Source: Rhizobium sp. L1K21
Lineage (GTDB): Bacteria; Pseudomonadota; Alphaproteobacteria; Rhizobiales; Rhizobiaceae
Reading direction: 5' to 3'
NCBI RefSeq assembly: GCF_024055895.1
Contig: NZ_JAMXLE010000001.1
Location: forward strand, 1,054,001-1,118,000
Length of the DNA: 64,000 nt
This document shows, in pieces, positions 52,764 through 62,022 of this stretch. The stretch's first letter is position 1, and each line of letters opens with the position of its first letter. Both the position numbers and the translations under genes were made by a program. A model generated the notes under the pieces. It ran no database searches and had not been told where the DNA came from. It saw only the letters and a list, made by a program, of their open reading frames with translations.

Positions 52764-53630
52764 TCAGTGCAGGCCGTCGCTGTTGAGCAGCTCCAGTTCC
52801 CCAAGCTTGCCCTTGCTCTTGGCCTGATAATAGTAGCCGGTGCGATAGAGCCAGTCTGCGGCTTTCTTGTCCTTGTCCGCCACGATCCACGCATTGTGGA
52901 GATATTTGACCGCGTATTTGAGGTTTGTTTCCGCATCCAGAAGACCGGATGGTTTTCCCTGGTAACCAAGACCCTTTGCAGTGTTATAGCGAATTTGCAT
53001 CAGGCCGTAATTGCCCTTGTGGAGGGCGGCGGGATTGTACGTGCTTTCGCGGTGCGCGACGTGGTGCACGAGGTCTTCCGGCACGCCGTAAATGCGCGAA
53101 TATTTTTTGATGAGCGCTTCGATTTCAGGTGGGGGTGTTTCGCTACGCGTCTTAATCGTCACGGCAGCAAAGCGCTTTCCGGGAGCCGGCGGGAAAAATG
53201 CCGTCATGTCCTTGATGTTGGACGGGTCCACAAGCGCAAGGGGTGTGCTTTCCACGGTATTCGGGTCGGCGGTCGACGTCAGCTGCGTTGTGGCGGAGGC
53301 ATCCGTTGCCGCTGCAGTCGCAGCACTGAGGGCAGGGTTGACGGCACCTGTGGTGGTGAATGCCGTAACGGACGAGGAGGCCGAAACATCCGCTGGTGAT
53401 GTCGCCGCCGCCGGCGCGGTGGCCGCAACATCGGTTGCCTCTGCGACTTTCTGCTCGCTCGCTGGAAGCGGCTGACCGGTGCTGAGATCGACTTCTGCAG
53501 CTTCTGCCGTCTTGGCCGCGCCGGTTCCGTTTTTATCGAGCGATGCAAGTTCAGTCGACGTGCATGCGGACAGTGCAAGTCCACAGCTTATGGAGAGCGC
53601 GGCAACGCCGACTTTGTTCAACTGGGCCAT
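52764..53630 (-). CDS. Lytic transglycosylase lipoprotein (SLT, MltC/EmtA-like)
   Basis: The 288-residue protein has a lipoprotein-type signal (LALSAC, Cys23), a long Ala/Thr/Ser-rich linker and a C-terminal SLT domain with catalytic Glu in VAHRESTYNPAAL, KGNYGLMQIRYNTAKGLGY and NLKYAVKYLHNAW. It would cleave peptidoglycan glycan strands from the periplasmic side of a membrane. The start at ATG 53630 is chosen for the signal sequence; its Shine-Dalgarno is weak, and the frame is open 29 codons further upstream. Confidence 0.88.
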   Translation of the reverse strand: MAQLNKVGVAALSISCGLALSACTSTELASLDKNGTGAAKTAEAAEVDLSTGQPLPASEQKVAEATDVAATAPAAATSPADVSASSSVTAFTTTGAVNPALSAATAAATDASATTQLTSTADPNTVESTPLALVDPSNIKDMTAFFPPAPGKRFAAVTIKTRSETPPPEIEALIKKYSRIYGVPEDLVHHVAHRESTYNPAALHKGNYGLMQIRYNTAKGLGYQGKPSGLLDAETNLKYAVKYLHNAWIVADKDKKAADWLYRTGYYYQAKSKGKLGELELLNSDGLH

Positions 53631-53757
53631 CAACAATGTTGAACACCTTCTATTTTTCGATTTGCCTGATTCCTCTGTCCCGAGAGGGTCCACTCCGTTG
53701 AAGGTAGAATGAGGCAAATTTGCGGTCGCCTTTTGAATACTGGTTCAAGCAGCCAAG

Positions 53758-54390
53758 TCAAGCGGCGCGGCTATAGGCAGCGGTGACGGCTCCTGCGGAA
53801 ATCAACAATGTGCCGCCAGTGCGGTTGACCGTGCGCTGGACAGAAGCCTTGCGAATGAAGCGGCGCGCCTTGTCTGCAAGCAAAGCATAGCCAATGGCAT
53901 TGAGCGCGGCGAGGGTGACAAAGGTTGCTTCCATCACGATCATCTGCGGAAGGAACGGGCTGGCGTGATCAATGAACTGGGGAACAAAGGCCACGAAGAA
54001 GACGATGCTTTTCGGGTTCAGCGCTGTTACGATAAAGGCATGGCCCATGATGCGGTGCGGCTTGCGCTCAGGCAGATTGTCGTTGTCACTGATCGGCCCG
54101 GTCTGAACCGGTGCGCGCCACAGCTTGATGCCGAGATAGACGAGATACGCGCCCCCGATCCAGCGAAGCACGGTAAACAGGTCGGCGGAGGTTGCAAGCA
54201 ATGCGCCAAGGCCGAGCATAGAGGCCGTCATCGCCACGAAATCGCCCATCGCAACACCGGCAGCCGTTGTCACGGCCGTTTTGCGGCCATAGCCGAGTGC
54301 ATAGGAGATGACCAGCAGGATGGTTGGTCCCGGAATGGCCAGAATGACCATTGTTGCGCCGGTGAATGCGATCCAGGTTTCGAGCGACAT
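53758..54390 (-). CDS. LysE-family amino-acid exporter
   Basis: The 210-residue membrane protein has six predicted helices and the LysE/RhtB pattern: GATMVILAIPGPTILLVISY near the N-terminus, WIGGAYLVYLGIKLWR, and TALNPKSIVFFVAFVPQF. Members export lysine, threonine, homoserine or related compounds. No regulator is adjacent; the substrate is not determined. Confidence 0.9.
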   Translation of the reverse strand: MSLETWIAFTGATMVILAIPGPTILLVISYALGYGRKTAVTTAAGVAMGDFVAMTASMLGLGALLATSADLFTVLRWIGGAYLVYLGIKLWRAPVQTGPISDNDNLPERKPHRIMGHAFIVTALNPKSIVFFVAFVPQFIDHASPFLPQMIVMEATFVTLAALNAIGYALLADKARRFIRKASVQRTVNRTGGTLLISAGAVTAAYSRAA

Positions 54391-54449
54391 TGCAGTATCC
54401 TTTCAACTGAGCCTACAAAGCCACCGAAACCCGTATCCTGTCAATCCGA

Positions 54450-55667
54450 TTATCTATGGATGGATTTCCAGTCCTGACCGACGAAATCCATGACCTCGGA
54501 GAACCATTTCTGCTTCGTGTTGAAGGGTTTGCCGCCCTTGATACGCGGGAACTCGATGGTTCGAAGCTTTCCGCCCTGATCTTCATCATGGCCGATAACG
54601 CCGGAGACACCGTCGAGTGCGCTCTGCACGGCAGAATCGACCATGGAGTGGATCAGGTGGCGGTCTTCGGCATTGGAAGGAGCAGAGCGAGCGTAGTAAC
54701 CCGACTTCTGGACCATGGCGCGTTCGGCCCCGATCAAGGCGCCAAACTGTTTGGAGAACCAGTTGCCGACATTGATGGAGTCGATCTTCACGTGGCCGAA
54801 GGCGTCGCGTGCGACCTTTTCACCGGAGGCTTCGCGTTCTGCAACGATGGCGTCGAGGCATGCGCCTTCGGAAACGAAGATCGTCACGAAGCCGGTCTTG
54901 TCCATGATCGCCTTCAGGCGCGCGGCTTCAGCGTCAAGATCGAAGGCGATTTCGGGCAGATAGATGCCGTCGATGTTCTTGAGTTCCGTGTTCATCATCA
55001 GACCTTCGACATATTCATTGTGACGGGTCTGCTGAATGTAGGCGCGCGCCGTGGCTGCCGTCAGCCAGCCGCAAGAGCGGCCCATGACCTCATGGACGAC
55101 GAGGGTGCGTGGTGCTGCGCTCTGCTCGTTGGAAACGTGGTCGAAGAATTTTGCGCCGACTTCGGCGGCCGTCCATGCGCCCAATGTCTGGCGGATCGGA
55201 TAAACGTCGTTATCGACGGTCTTGGGAAGGCCGACCACGGTCAGGTCGTAGCCGTTTGCACCGAGATAAGCTGCGAGGTCGGCCGCCGTGGTGTTGGTGT
55301 CGTCGCCGCCAATCGTGTGGAGGATTTTCACGCCATCCTTGGTCAAACGTTCTGCGGCAGCCTGAAGCGGATTGACGCCGGGCTTGACGAGACCGCGCTT
55401 TTCGCAGTCGGCAGCATTGGTCAGTTTGACGCGGCTGTTGCCGATCGGCGAGCCGCCCTGATGGTGCAGCAGGTAGGCGTTTTCGCGCATATTCTGGGTG
55501 ATCGGAATGATGTCACCCAGGAGCAATCCGTGGTAGCCAGACCGGTAAGCAATCAGCTCATATTCGGGTGCAATGTCGGTGTAACGCTCGATCAGACCGC
55601 CGACGGCAGACGAAAGGCAGGGGGCAAGACCTCCGGCAGTGAGCATTGCGACTTTATGTTTGGACAT
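54450..55667 (-). CDS. pfp: Pyrophosphate-dependent 6-phosphofructokinase
   Basis: The 405-residue enzyme phosphorylates fructose 6-phosphate with PPi, reversibly. The motif GGDDTNTTAADLA, with the Asp that replaces the Gly of ATP-dependent enzymes (GGDG), points to PPi use; GLPKTVDNDVYP and MGRSCGWLTA are other active-site segments. GGAGG lies six bases before ATG 55667. Hyphomicrobiales usually lack ATP-PFK, so this may serve gluconeogenesis or glycolysis. Confidence 0.92.
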   Translation of the reverse strand: MSKHKVAMLTAGGLAPCLSSAVGGLIERYTDIAPEYELIAYRSGYHGLLLGDIIPITQNMRENAYLLHHQGGSPIGNSRVKLTNAADCEKRGLVKPGVNPLQAAAERLTKDGVKILHTIGGDDTNTTAADLAAYLGANGYDLTVVGLPKTVDNDVYPIRQTLGAWTAAEVGAKFFDHVSNEQSAAPRTLVVHEVMGRSCGWLTAATARAYIQQTRHNEYVEGLMMNTELKNIDGIYLPEIAFDLDAEAARLKAIMDKTGFVTIFVSEGACLDAIVAEREASGEKVARDAFGHVKIDSINVGNWFSKQFGALIGAERAMVQKSGYYARSAPSNAEDRHLIHSMVDSAVQSALDGVSGVIGHDEDQGGKLRTIEFPRIKGGKPFNTKQKWFSEVMDFVGQDWKSIHR

Positions 55668-55900
55668 CCAGACCTCCACTCGGAATAGAATTTTGCCGGA
55701 GGGTTGGAGGGTGAACACGCGTTTGTAAAGTGAAATTTTACTGACATGCCGGGCTTTTGCGGGATTTCCCGATATTAATCGATTCAAGCGCTTGGCGCGT
55801 CACAATGACGCCGCGTGTGGCGTTTACACACATTTTGTTGAACTGATCATTCAACGAAACTGACTTGCATTGGATTTCATTAGGTGATCAAGGTTTTTGT

Positions 55901-56641
55901 ATGATTATTGATTTTGCATGTGAACAGGCGCTAGCCTTTCTCGACAGGGTTGCCGGTGCGGTGACAGACGCAGCGTCGAATGCGCTTGCGGGTCTGGTCG
56001 AGAGCGTGCGCACCGTGTTTGAAGGCGATCCGGATACGCGCCGAAAGGTGGCTTTTTCTGTTGCGATGATCGCGCTCTCTGCAAAGATGGCAAAGGCTGA
56101 CGGCGTTGTGACGGAGAACGAGGTCAACGCTTTCCGCGATATTTTCGACATACCGGAATCCGAATTCAAGAATGTGGCGCGGCTCTACAATCTAGCCCGT
56201 CAGGATGTGGCCGGTTATGAGGCCTATGCGGAAAAGATGGCTGCGCTTTGCGGCACCTGCAAGGACAATTGCCCGATCCTGGAAGATATTCTCGACGGTC
56301 TCTTTCATATCGCCAAGGCCGATGGGCTGGTGCATGAAAACGAACTGAGCTTCCTTCGCCGCATTGCCGAAATATTTCATATCAGTGAAACGCATTTCGA
56401 GCGCATTCTCGCGCGTCATGTGCATGTGCATGGCCTGGATCCTTACAAGGTTCTCGGCGTGCATGAAGGCATGCCGCTGGCCGATATTCGCAAGCGCTAT
56501 CGGGAACTGGTGGCCGAACACCATCCCGACAAGCTGATTGCTCGTGGTGTGCCTGCCGAATTCCACGGCATAGCGAACGAACGCATGTCAATGTTGAACA
56601 ATGCCTGGTCCACGATCCAGAGGGAATTGCGGGCTGCATGA
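55901..56641 (+). CDS. TerB/DjlA-like protein with C-terminal J domain
   Basis: The 246-residue protein has a TerB-like acidic helical domain (about residues 50-165; FSVAMIALSAKMAKADGVVT; IAKADGLVHENELSFL) and a C-terminal J domain with DPYKVLGVHEG and the diagnostic HPD in AEHHPDKL. Such DjlA-like proteins recruit DnaK. Here the N-terminus lacks a clear transmembrane helix. Its stop overlaps the amidase start (ATGA). ATG 55901 is preferred to an in-frame TTG 36 bases earlier. Confidence 0.87.
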   Translation: MIIDFACEQALAFLDRVAGAVTDAASNALAGLVESVRTVFEGDPDTRRKVAFSVAMIALSAKMAKADGVVTENEVNAFRDIFDIPESEFKNVARLYNLARQDVAGYEAYAEKMAALCGTCKDNCPILEDILDGLFHIAKADGLVHENELSFLRRIAEIFHISETHFERILARHVHVHGLDPYKVLGVHEGMPLADIRKRYRELVAEHHPDKLIARGVPAEFHGIANERMSMLNNAWSTIQRELRAA

Positions 56642-57399
56642 GTGATATACCGTCGGATTACGCCGGAGCGCGGGTGATCCCGTCGCCTAATCATGGCGAG
56701 CGAAAAGGCGGGCGGCGACCGGACATTATTCTTCTCCACTATACCGGCATGCCTGATGCGCATGGCGCTCTGGAATGGCTGCGAAACCCGGTGAGCGAAG
56801 TATCCAGCCATTATTTCGTTTACGAAGACGGGCGCGTGATCCAGATGGTACCGGAAGCACGGCGTGCCTGGCACGCAGGTGCCGGTTTCTGGAAGGGGGA
56901 TAGCGATATCAACTCGGCCTCCATCGGGATTGAAATCGTCAATCCTGGACATCCGGGCGGTTTGCCGCCTTTTCCCGACGTGCAGATCAATTCGGTGATC
57001 AAGCTTTGCCAGGATATTGCCAAGCGTTGGGCTATACCGCCGGAGCGGGTTCTTGGCCATTCCGACATTGCGCCGCGCCGGAAGATTGATCCCGGCGAGA
57101 ACTTCCCTTGGGGACTGCTCGCGGAGAACGGCGTCGGGCATTACGTCAGGCCAACCCCTTTGGGGGGCGGACGCTTTTTCCAGAAGGGGGAGGCAGGACC
57201 ACCGGTCGAGGCGATCCAGTCCATGCTGGCGCTTTACGGATACGGTGTTCCCGTATCCGGTGAATTCTGTGAGAGAACCGAAGGCGTGGTGGAAGCCTTC
57301 CAACGGCATTTCCGGCCCGAAAAAGTGGATGGCGTGGCCGACGCTTCGACAATCGACACGCTGCACAGGCTGTTGAAGGCGCTGCCCGCGATCGGGTAA
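56638..57399 (+). CDS. N-acetylmuramoyl-L-alanine amidase (AmpD/AmiD family) with PG-binding domain
   Basis: The 253-residue protein has an amidase_2 domain with zinc ligands visible in ILLHYTGM, RRAWHAG and LGHSDIAPRRKIDPG, and a C-terminal PG_binding_1-like domain (FCERTEGVVEAFQRHFRP). It removes stem peptides from muramic acid or anhydro-muropeptides. There is no signal peptide, so a cytoplasmic AmpD-like recycling role is likely, though the binding domain is more AmiD-like. It is translationally coupled to the J-domain gene. Confidence 0.9.
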   Translation: MSDIPSDYAGARVIPSPNHGERKGGRRPDIILLHYTGMPDAHGALEWLRNPVSEVSSHYFVYEDGRVIQMVPEARRAWHAGAGFWKGDSDINSASIGIEIVNPGHPGGLPPFPDVQINSVIKLCQDIAKRWAIPPERVLGHSDIAPRRKIDPGENFPWGLLAENGVGHYVRPTPLGGGRFFQKGEAGPPVEAIQSMLALYGYGVPVSGEFCERTEGVVEAFQRHFRPEKVDGVADASTIDTLHRLLKALPAIG

Positions 57400-57413
57400 G
57401 CGTCGCGTAAAGC

Positions 57414-57429
57414 GTAACGATTGATTAAC
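57414..57429. promoter_or_regulatory. Near-consensus CtrA-like site
   Basis: GTAACGATTGATTAAC differs from TTAA-N7-TTAAC in one base. It lies about 210 bases before the SLT gene at 57642. Confidence 0.35.
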
Positions 57430-57641
57430 TTAATTTCATCTGCGTGCCTTATTTTTACCCAACTGAGGCCTATTTAGACCGGTTTAAGGGAGGGCGAGCG
57501 GTTGGATAGCTGCTGGGCAAAGGCTCGGACATTCCAATCAACTTATGTCCTGGGGCGCAAACGCGGAGCCATTGGGCGCGCTTGAAAAGCGTGTTCGCGG
57601 AGGGTTTTCCAGCGTCCCTGAAACGGAGTTAGAACCAAAAT

Positions 57642-58181
57642 ATGAAATGCAGATTTTACGCTGCGGCTGCCGTGTTCATGGCTATGAACATCGCCGCAAA
57701 CGGGACCGCTTTTGCCGGAAGCAGAAGTGACGATGAAGAGCCGAAGGTGACATTGGTTTCCCTTCTTAGCACAAAGGGTGCAGGGGATATTGCTGAAGAC
57801 GGCAAGTCGCTGACCAGCCCCTATTCCAAGCTCATCAAGACATATGCGAAGAAATATGGCGTTCCGGAGAGCCTCGCACATGCCGTCGTCAAGGTGGAAA
57901 GCAACTTCAATCCGAAGGCGCGCGGCAGAGCAGGGGAAATCGGTCTGATGCAGATCAAGCCGGCCACCGCTCGTGCAATCGGATATTCCGGTTCTTCCAA
58001 AGGTCTTTATGATCCTGAAACCAACATCCAGTTTGGCATGAAGTACCTCGCAATGGCGCAGGAACTCGGGGGCGGCGAGACCTGCAATACCATTTTGAAA
58101 TACAATGCCGGACATGGTGCACGGCGGATGAACCCCGTCTCGGCTGCCTATTGTCAGAAGGTAAAAGCCATAATGGATTGA
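57642..58181 (+). CDS. Small lytic transglycosylase (SLT domain)
   Basis: The 179-residue exported protein has a signal peptide (cleavage near AFA-GS, residue 26) and a compact SLT domain with catalytic Glu86 in VKVESNFNP, then GEIGLMQIKPATARAIGY and ILKYNAGHG. It resembles single-domain transglycosylases that open peptidoglycan locally, for instance for secretion machines or division. An inverted repeat (58193-58219) follows without a T-run. Confidence 0.9.
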   Translation: MKCRFYAAAAVFMAMNIAANGTAFAGSRSDDEEPKVTLVSLLSTKGAGDIAEDGKSLTSPYSKLIKTYAKKYGVPESLAHAVVKVESNFNPKARGRAGEIGLMQIKPATARAIGYSGSSKGLYDPETNIQFGMKYLAMAQELGGGETCNTILKYNAGHGARRMNPVSAAYCQKVKAIMD

Positions 58182-58284
58182 ATTGTTCCTTCAGCCCTTG
58201 AGAAAAAGATTCAAGGGCTTGAAAGGGCGATTCAAATGGCCGTATCAATAGGCTGAAAACATTTTGAAAAAACAGGTTTCAGTC

Positions 58285-59478
58285 ATGGTGCGGCATTTCC
58301 GATTTATCGTTATCGGCCGCGGGCTCATGGGGTCCGCAGCCGGAAAATATCTTGCAGAGAACACGGACGGCGTTGCGCTGGTTGGACCTGATGAACCACA
58401 GGGCGACTGGGCAAAACACGATGGCGTGTTCGCAAGTCACTATGACGAAGGGCGCATTACCCGGTCGATTGATCCGGACCCCCTTTGGGCGCGGCTTGCG
58501 GGGCGATCCATTGCTCGTTACCGCGACATTGAAGCGCGCTCCGGTGTTTCTTTCTACCAGGAAAAGGGCGCGTTGCTGACAGGTCCGGCGCATGGCGAGG
58601 GTGCCTATTACATCGAGAATGCCGAAGCCGTTGCCAGCAAACTTGGCCTTGATGTCGCCGTTGGCGGCGATGACATGCTTGCCGACCGTTTTCCCTATTT
58701 TTCGCTGCCTGAGGATACGGCGGCGATCTTTGAGCCGAAGGCTGCGGGTTACATCAGCCCGCGCAATCTGGTGAAGGCGCAAAATGTGCTTGCCCAGAAG
58801 GCAGGGGCGGACATCATACCAGCCGTTGCTGTTGCTGTTCGCGAACAGGCTGGCCGGGCGGTCGTGGACTTGGCGGACGGCGAGACGCTGACCGCCGACA
58901 AGGTGCTGGTGGCGACCGGCGGGTTTTCCATCATGAAAGGTCTGTTGCCGCAGCCTCTTGATATGACGGTTTATGCAAGGACCGTTGTTTTCTTCGAGCT
59001 TGGCGAGGCGGAAACTGAGCGGCTTGCGGGAATGCCCTCCATGATCAACAAGGCGTTGGAAGAGCATGAAAACACCTACATGCTGCCGCCGATCCGTTAT
59101 CCCGACGGCAAGACCTACCTCAAGATCGGCGGTGACCCGGAGGATATTCCGCTCGCCGATGGAAAGGCTGTTGCGGAATGGTTCCGCACAGGTCCCAGCG
59201 GTGCTGTCGTGGATCACCTGGTTGGCCGAATGCGGGCGCTTGTGCGTGATTTGCGTGCGGCTTCGATATTCGCAAAACCTTGCGTGACCTCCTTTTCCGC
59301 CAATGGGTTTCCGATGATTGGCTGGACGGCGTCGCCGCATATCGCGGTTATGACCGCCGGTGCCGGCGCTTCAGCAAAAAGTTCAGATGAAATCGGGCGG
59401 CTGGGTGCTGAACTCATTCGCGATGGCCGGATCGTCTCGAGTGAATATGACGTGGATCTTTCGCCTGTATTCCGGTGA
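58285..59478 (+). CDS. FAD-dependent oxidase (DAO/monomeric sarcosine oxidase-like)
   Basis: The 397-residue flavoprotein has the dinucleotide fold FIVIGRGLMGSAAGKYL at its start and a C-terminal segment KPCVTSFSANGFPMIGWT, where the Cys aligns by position with the covalent-FAD Cys of monomeric sarcosine and methyltryptophan oxidases. It should oxidise a secondary or primary amine with O2. It converges with a LysR gene. ATG 58285 is preferred to TTG 58264 by domain start. The substrate is unknown. Confidence 0.82.
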   Translation: MVRHFRFIVIGRGLMGSAAGKYLAENTDGVALVGPDEPQGDWAKHDGVFASHYDEGRITRSIDPDPLWARLAGRSIARYRDIEARSGVSFYQEKGALLTGPAHGEGAYYIENAEAVASKLGLDVAVGGDDMLADRFPYFSLPEDTAAIFEPKAAGYISPRNLVKAQNVLAQKAGADIIPAVAVAVREQAGRAVVDLADGETLTADKVLVATGGFSIMKGLLPQPLDMTVYARTVVFFELGEAETERLAGMPSMINKALEEHENTYMLPPIRYPDGKTYLKIGGDPEDIPLADGKAVAEWFRTGPSGAVVDHLVGRMRALVRDLRAASIFAKPCVTSFSANGFPMIGWTASPHIAVMTAGAGASAKSSDEIGRLGAELIRDGRIVSSEYDVDLSPVFR

Positions 59479-59495
59479 TGCGCCGGTGGCCGGCG

Positions 59496-60440
59496 TTACC
59501 AGAGCAGGCTTGGTGCCACCGGCATCGAGTCTGCTTTGGCGTCAATAAAGCCGTCGGCGCTGAGTTGTGCGTTTTCCACCAGCCAATCGAAGAATATTTT
59601 CGCATGCGCGCCCAGTCTCGGGCGTTCGCTTGAGGGGCGCACGATCAGTCCGTCCTTGAAGACATGAAAATTATAGGGTGCGATCAAACGGCCCGTTTTC
59701 AGTTCGTTTTCGATGAGGAATTTTGGCGCGATCGCCGCACCCATGCCTCTTTCTGCGGCTTCGAAAACAAGAGGCAGGAGGTCGAAGGTGATCTCCCGGT
59801 CGTAAGCGATCCTGATGCCGGTCAGATGCGACCATTTGGGCCAAGCGGCTTCATTGCCCCGGCGGTGGATGATGGTTTGCAAACGCAATTCGGTCTTTTC
59901 TGCGCGATGCGGGTAATCGGCTGACAGAACCACCCCCATGTGCACATCGCCCAGCGATCTGGCGTCGGGATGTTCGATGTCCGAGCTGAGCAAGCGATCC
60001 CAGGAAAGAACCAGATCGACGGAATCCTCGAGCGAGCGCGATCCTTGAGGCCCGACAATACGGATCATGACTTCGATTTCCGGGTGATCATTATTGAAGC
60101 GGGCAATTGTCGGGATCGCCCATTGCTTGGCGAATGTGGAGCTGATGGCAAGCTTCACCGATTTATCGTCGGTGGGGCCACGCAGTTCCGTATAGGCTCG
60201 CCGCAAGTCGTCCATGTTGCGGGTCACCGATTGCGCAAATTTGAGGCCGGGGCGCGTCAGCTCCAGATGGAGACCGTTTTTCCTGAACAATGTGACGCCG
60301 GCGGTGTCCTGCAGCTGGTGAAGCTGTTTGCTGACGGCGCCATGGGTGCGGCCAAGCAGGCGGGCGGCACCCGCGACCGAGCCGCTGCGGTGAAAGGCGT
60401 CGAAGGCGGCTAGCGCGGTGAGAGGCGGCAGCTTTTCCAT
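59496..60440 (-). CDS. LysR-family transcriptional regulator
   Basis: The 314-residue protein has the LysR winged helix (LTALAAFDAFHRSGSVAGAA, then THGAVSKQLHQLQ) and a type II binding-protein-like effector domain, resembling the GcvA subgroup. It is transcribed toward the convergent FAD oxidase and divergently from the DUF1127 gene, which could be its target. ATG 60440 follows AGGT weakly. Confidence 0.9.
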   Translation of the reverse strand: MEKLPPLTALAAFDAFHRSGSVAGAARLLGRTHGAVSKQLHQLQDTAGVTLFRKNGLHLELTRPGLKFAQSVTRNMDDLRRAYTELRGPTDDKSVKLAISSTFAKQWAIPTIARFNNDHPEIEVMIRIVGPQGSRSLEDSVDLVLSWDRLLSSDIEHPDARSLGDVHMGVVLSADYPHRAEKTELRLQTIIHRRGNEAAWPKWSHLTGIRIAYDREITFDLLPLVFEAAERGMGAAIAPKFLIENELKTGRLIAPYNFHVFKDGLIVRPSSERPRLGAHAKIFFDWLVENAQLSADGFIDAKADSMPVAPSLLW

Positions 60441-60550
60441 GGTGTAAACCTGAAGTGTGTGAGTTTTTCTCACATTGTTTACTCAATTTATTCGATTTTT
60501 TCCAACGGTATTTCACTGTATAGGCGGGTACTCACCCAAGGAGAGTGATC

Positions 60551-60793
60551 ATGTCACCCAAGATCAATGGTTCTTACAGGCGCTATTCGAATGACGAGCT
60601 TCTTGCCCTGTTTGGGGCGGGTTCTCGACGCTCCGGACTGTTTGCACTGGTGGCGCTTTGGTCTCGTCGCTGGCGCATACGCCGGCAAATGGCGCGGGAT
60701 CTTCCTTCCTTCAATGAAGCGGTGCTGGAAGACTTCGGGATGAGCAGACAAGAGGCTCTCGGCGAAATTGACAAACCTTTCTGGCGTGCCTGA
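60551..60793 (+). CDS. DUF1127 (YjiS-like) small protein
   Basis: The 80-residue protein carries the DUF1127 core WRIRRQMARDLPSFNEAVLE followed by DFGMSRQEALGEID. The Arg-rich motif is thought to bind RNA or act in post-transcriptional control; in some alphaproteobacteria such proteins affect phosphate and carbon metabolism. AAGGAG lies seven bases before ATG 60551. Its stop codon lies beside the rnpB promoter. Confidence 0.85.
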   Translation: MSPKINGSYRRYSNDELLALFGAGSRRSGLFALVALWSRRWRIRRQMARDLPSFNEAVLEDFGMSRQEALGEIDKPFWRA

Positions 60794-60822
60794 TTGAGTT
60801 TGGCCATCAAAGCGGCTATTTG
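60794..60822 (+). promoter_or_regulatory. Candidate promoter of rnpB
   Basis: TTGAGT (60794-60799) and TATTTG (60817-60822) are 17 bases apart and end seven bases before the first paired base of RNase P RNA. Confidence 0.45.
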
Positions 60823-60828
60823 AGCCCG

Positions 60829-61224
60829 ACCAGTTGGCCGGGCAGCCGCGCTTTACCAATGCCGAAAGGCGGTAAGGTGAGGAAAGTCCGGGCTCCACGG
60901 AGACACGGTGCCGGATAACGTCCGGCGGGGGCGACCTCAGGGAAAGTGCCACAGAAAGCAAACCGCCTCTTGTTTCAAGAGGTAAGGGTGAAAGGGTGGG
61001 GTAAGAGCCCACCGCGTTTTTGGCAACAAGAACGGCACGGTAAACCCCACCGGGAGCAAAACCGAATAGGGATGACGCGGAGCTTTACGCTCCAGCCTGT
61101 TTCCGGGTCAGTCATCCGGGTGGGTTGCGTTGAGGCGGCGTGTAAACGCCGTCCCAGATGAATGGCTGCCACGTTCCGGTTCGCCGGAGCCATACAGAAC
61201 CCGGCTTACAGGCCAACTGGTTAT
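60829..61224 (+). ncRNA. rnpB: RNase P RNA, class A
   Basis: The ribozyme that trims tRNA 5' ends. The terminal helix P1 is ACCAGTTGGCC (60829-60839) with GGCCAACTGGT (61211-61221). Conserved core segments are present: GAGGAAAGTCCGGGCTCC near the 5' side, ACAGAAA in the middle and AGAACCCGGCTTA before the 3' strand of P1. TTATTTTTT right after P1 makes P1 part of the terminator. The length (about 395 bases) fits the class. Confidence 0.93.
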
Positions 61225-61362
61225 TTTTTCTCGAAAAATTAAACGTCCCAAATATCCTTGACTCTGAGGTTTTTCTCAGGGCTCCCGGGCGATTCTCAAC
61301 ACTTCATTAAGCTTGTGCTTATAAACTTTTTTAACCCCGAAATGCAGGGGAAATCCACGAGT

Positions 61363-61397
61363 TCCCATTGACGCCCATAGTGTCCCATGATATCCCA
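61363..61397. promoter_or_regulatory. Four MraZ boxes (TGGGN repeats) before mraZ
   Basis: On the minus strand four TGGGA/TGGGC pentamers begin at exact 10-base steps (plus-strand TCCCA at 61363, GCCCA at 61373, TCCCA at 61383, TCCCA at 61393). MraZ binds TGGGN repeats with five-base spacers to control the dcw operon. The rest of 61225-61564 holds a small CTGAG/CTCAG hairpin near 61264 and the mraZ leader, with no other gene. Confidence 0.8.
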
Positions 61398-61564
61398 AAG
61401 ACAGACCGTTAGAGGTGATTTGAAGGCCTCGAATTTGCAGGTGCAGGGTGCTCTGAATGAGCGTTTTTCGTGCCTGCAAACAGCCAATCGTGCGGTGAGT
61501 GGCTGGCGGCTTGGTCGGGGCTGGATGAGCCGGTCTCTTGTTCTGGAAACGGTTGTATTGCGTC

Positions 61565-61987
61565 ATGATCCGCTTCCTGTCTCATTCTGTGAACCGTATC
61601 GACGCGAAGGGGCGCGTGTCTGTGCCTGCGGCGTTTCGTTCGGTTCTGGCGGAAGAGGGGGTGCAGGAGCTCTACTGTTTTCAGGATTTCGTGTTTCCGG
61701 CAATCAGCGTCGGCGGGCCTCAGCTTCTTGCGCGTTTCGAGCGTCAGATCGATGCGGCAGATCCGTTTTCTCCGGAAGCCAATCAGATGTCCCTCCTCAT
61801 TCACGGTGGAGGGGTTTTTATGAAGCTCGATTCCGAGGGGCGTCTCATGGTCACGGATTTTATTCGCGACTTTACCGGGATTACCGATCAGGTGGCGTTT
61901 GTCGGGCGGGGCGAGTTTTTTCAATTGTGGCAGCCGCAGGCCTACGAGGACATGCAGGCGGCGGCGCGGGAAAGCCGGAAGCGCTAG
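61565..61987 (+). CDS. mraZ: Transcriptional regulator MraZ
   Basis: The 140-residue protein has two SpoVT/AbrB-type swapped-hairpin repeats ([17 protein letters not shown] near the N-terminus; [17 protein letters not shown] later). It binds DNA boxes upstream of itself and tunes the division and cell-wall (dcw) cluster. ATG 61565 (MIRFLSHS) is the family-typical start. The frame is open a further nine codons to a TTG. Confidence 0.93.
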   Translation: MIRFLSHSVNRIDAKGRVSVPAAFRSVLAEEGVQELYCFQDFVFPAISVGGPQLLARFERQIDAADPFSPEANQMSLLIHGGGVFMKLDSEGRLMVTDFIRDFTGITDQVAFVGRGEFFQLWQPQAYEDMQAAARESRKR

Positions 61988-62022
61988 GCGCAATGGTTTT
62001 TATGGTGCAGAGAGGTGGGGAC

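Noticed and set aside
54456-55688. 410-codon open frame antisense to pfp
   Set aside because: Shadow of the phosphofructokinase codon pattern; pfp motifs are clear on the other strand.
58193-58219. AGCCCTTGA/TCAAGGGCT inverted repeat as a terminator of the SLT gene
   Set aside because: No T-run follows; left as a plain inverted repeat.
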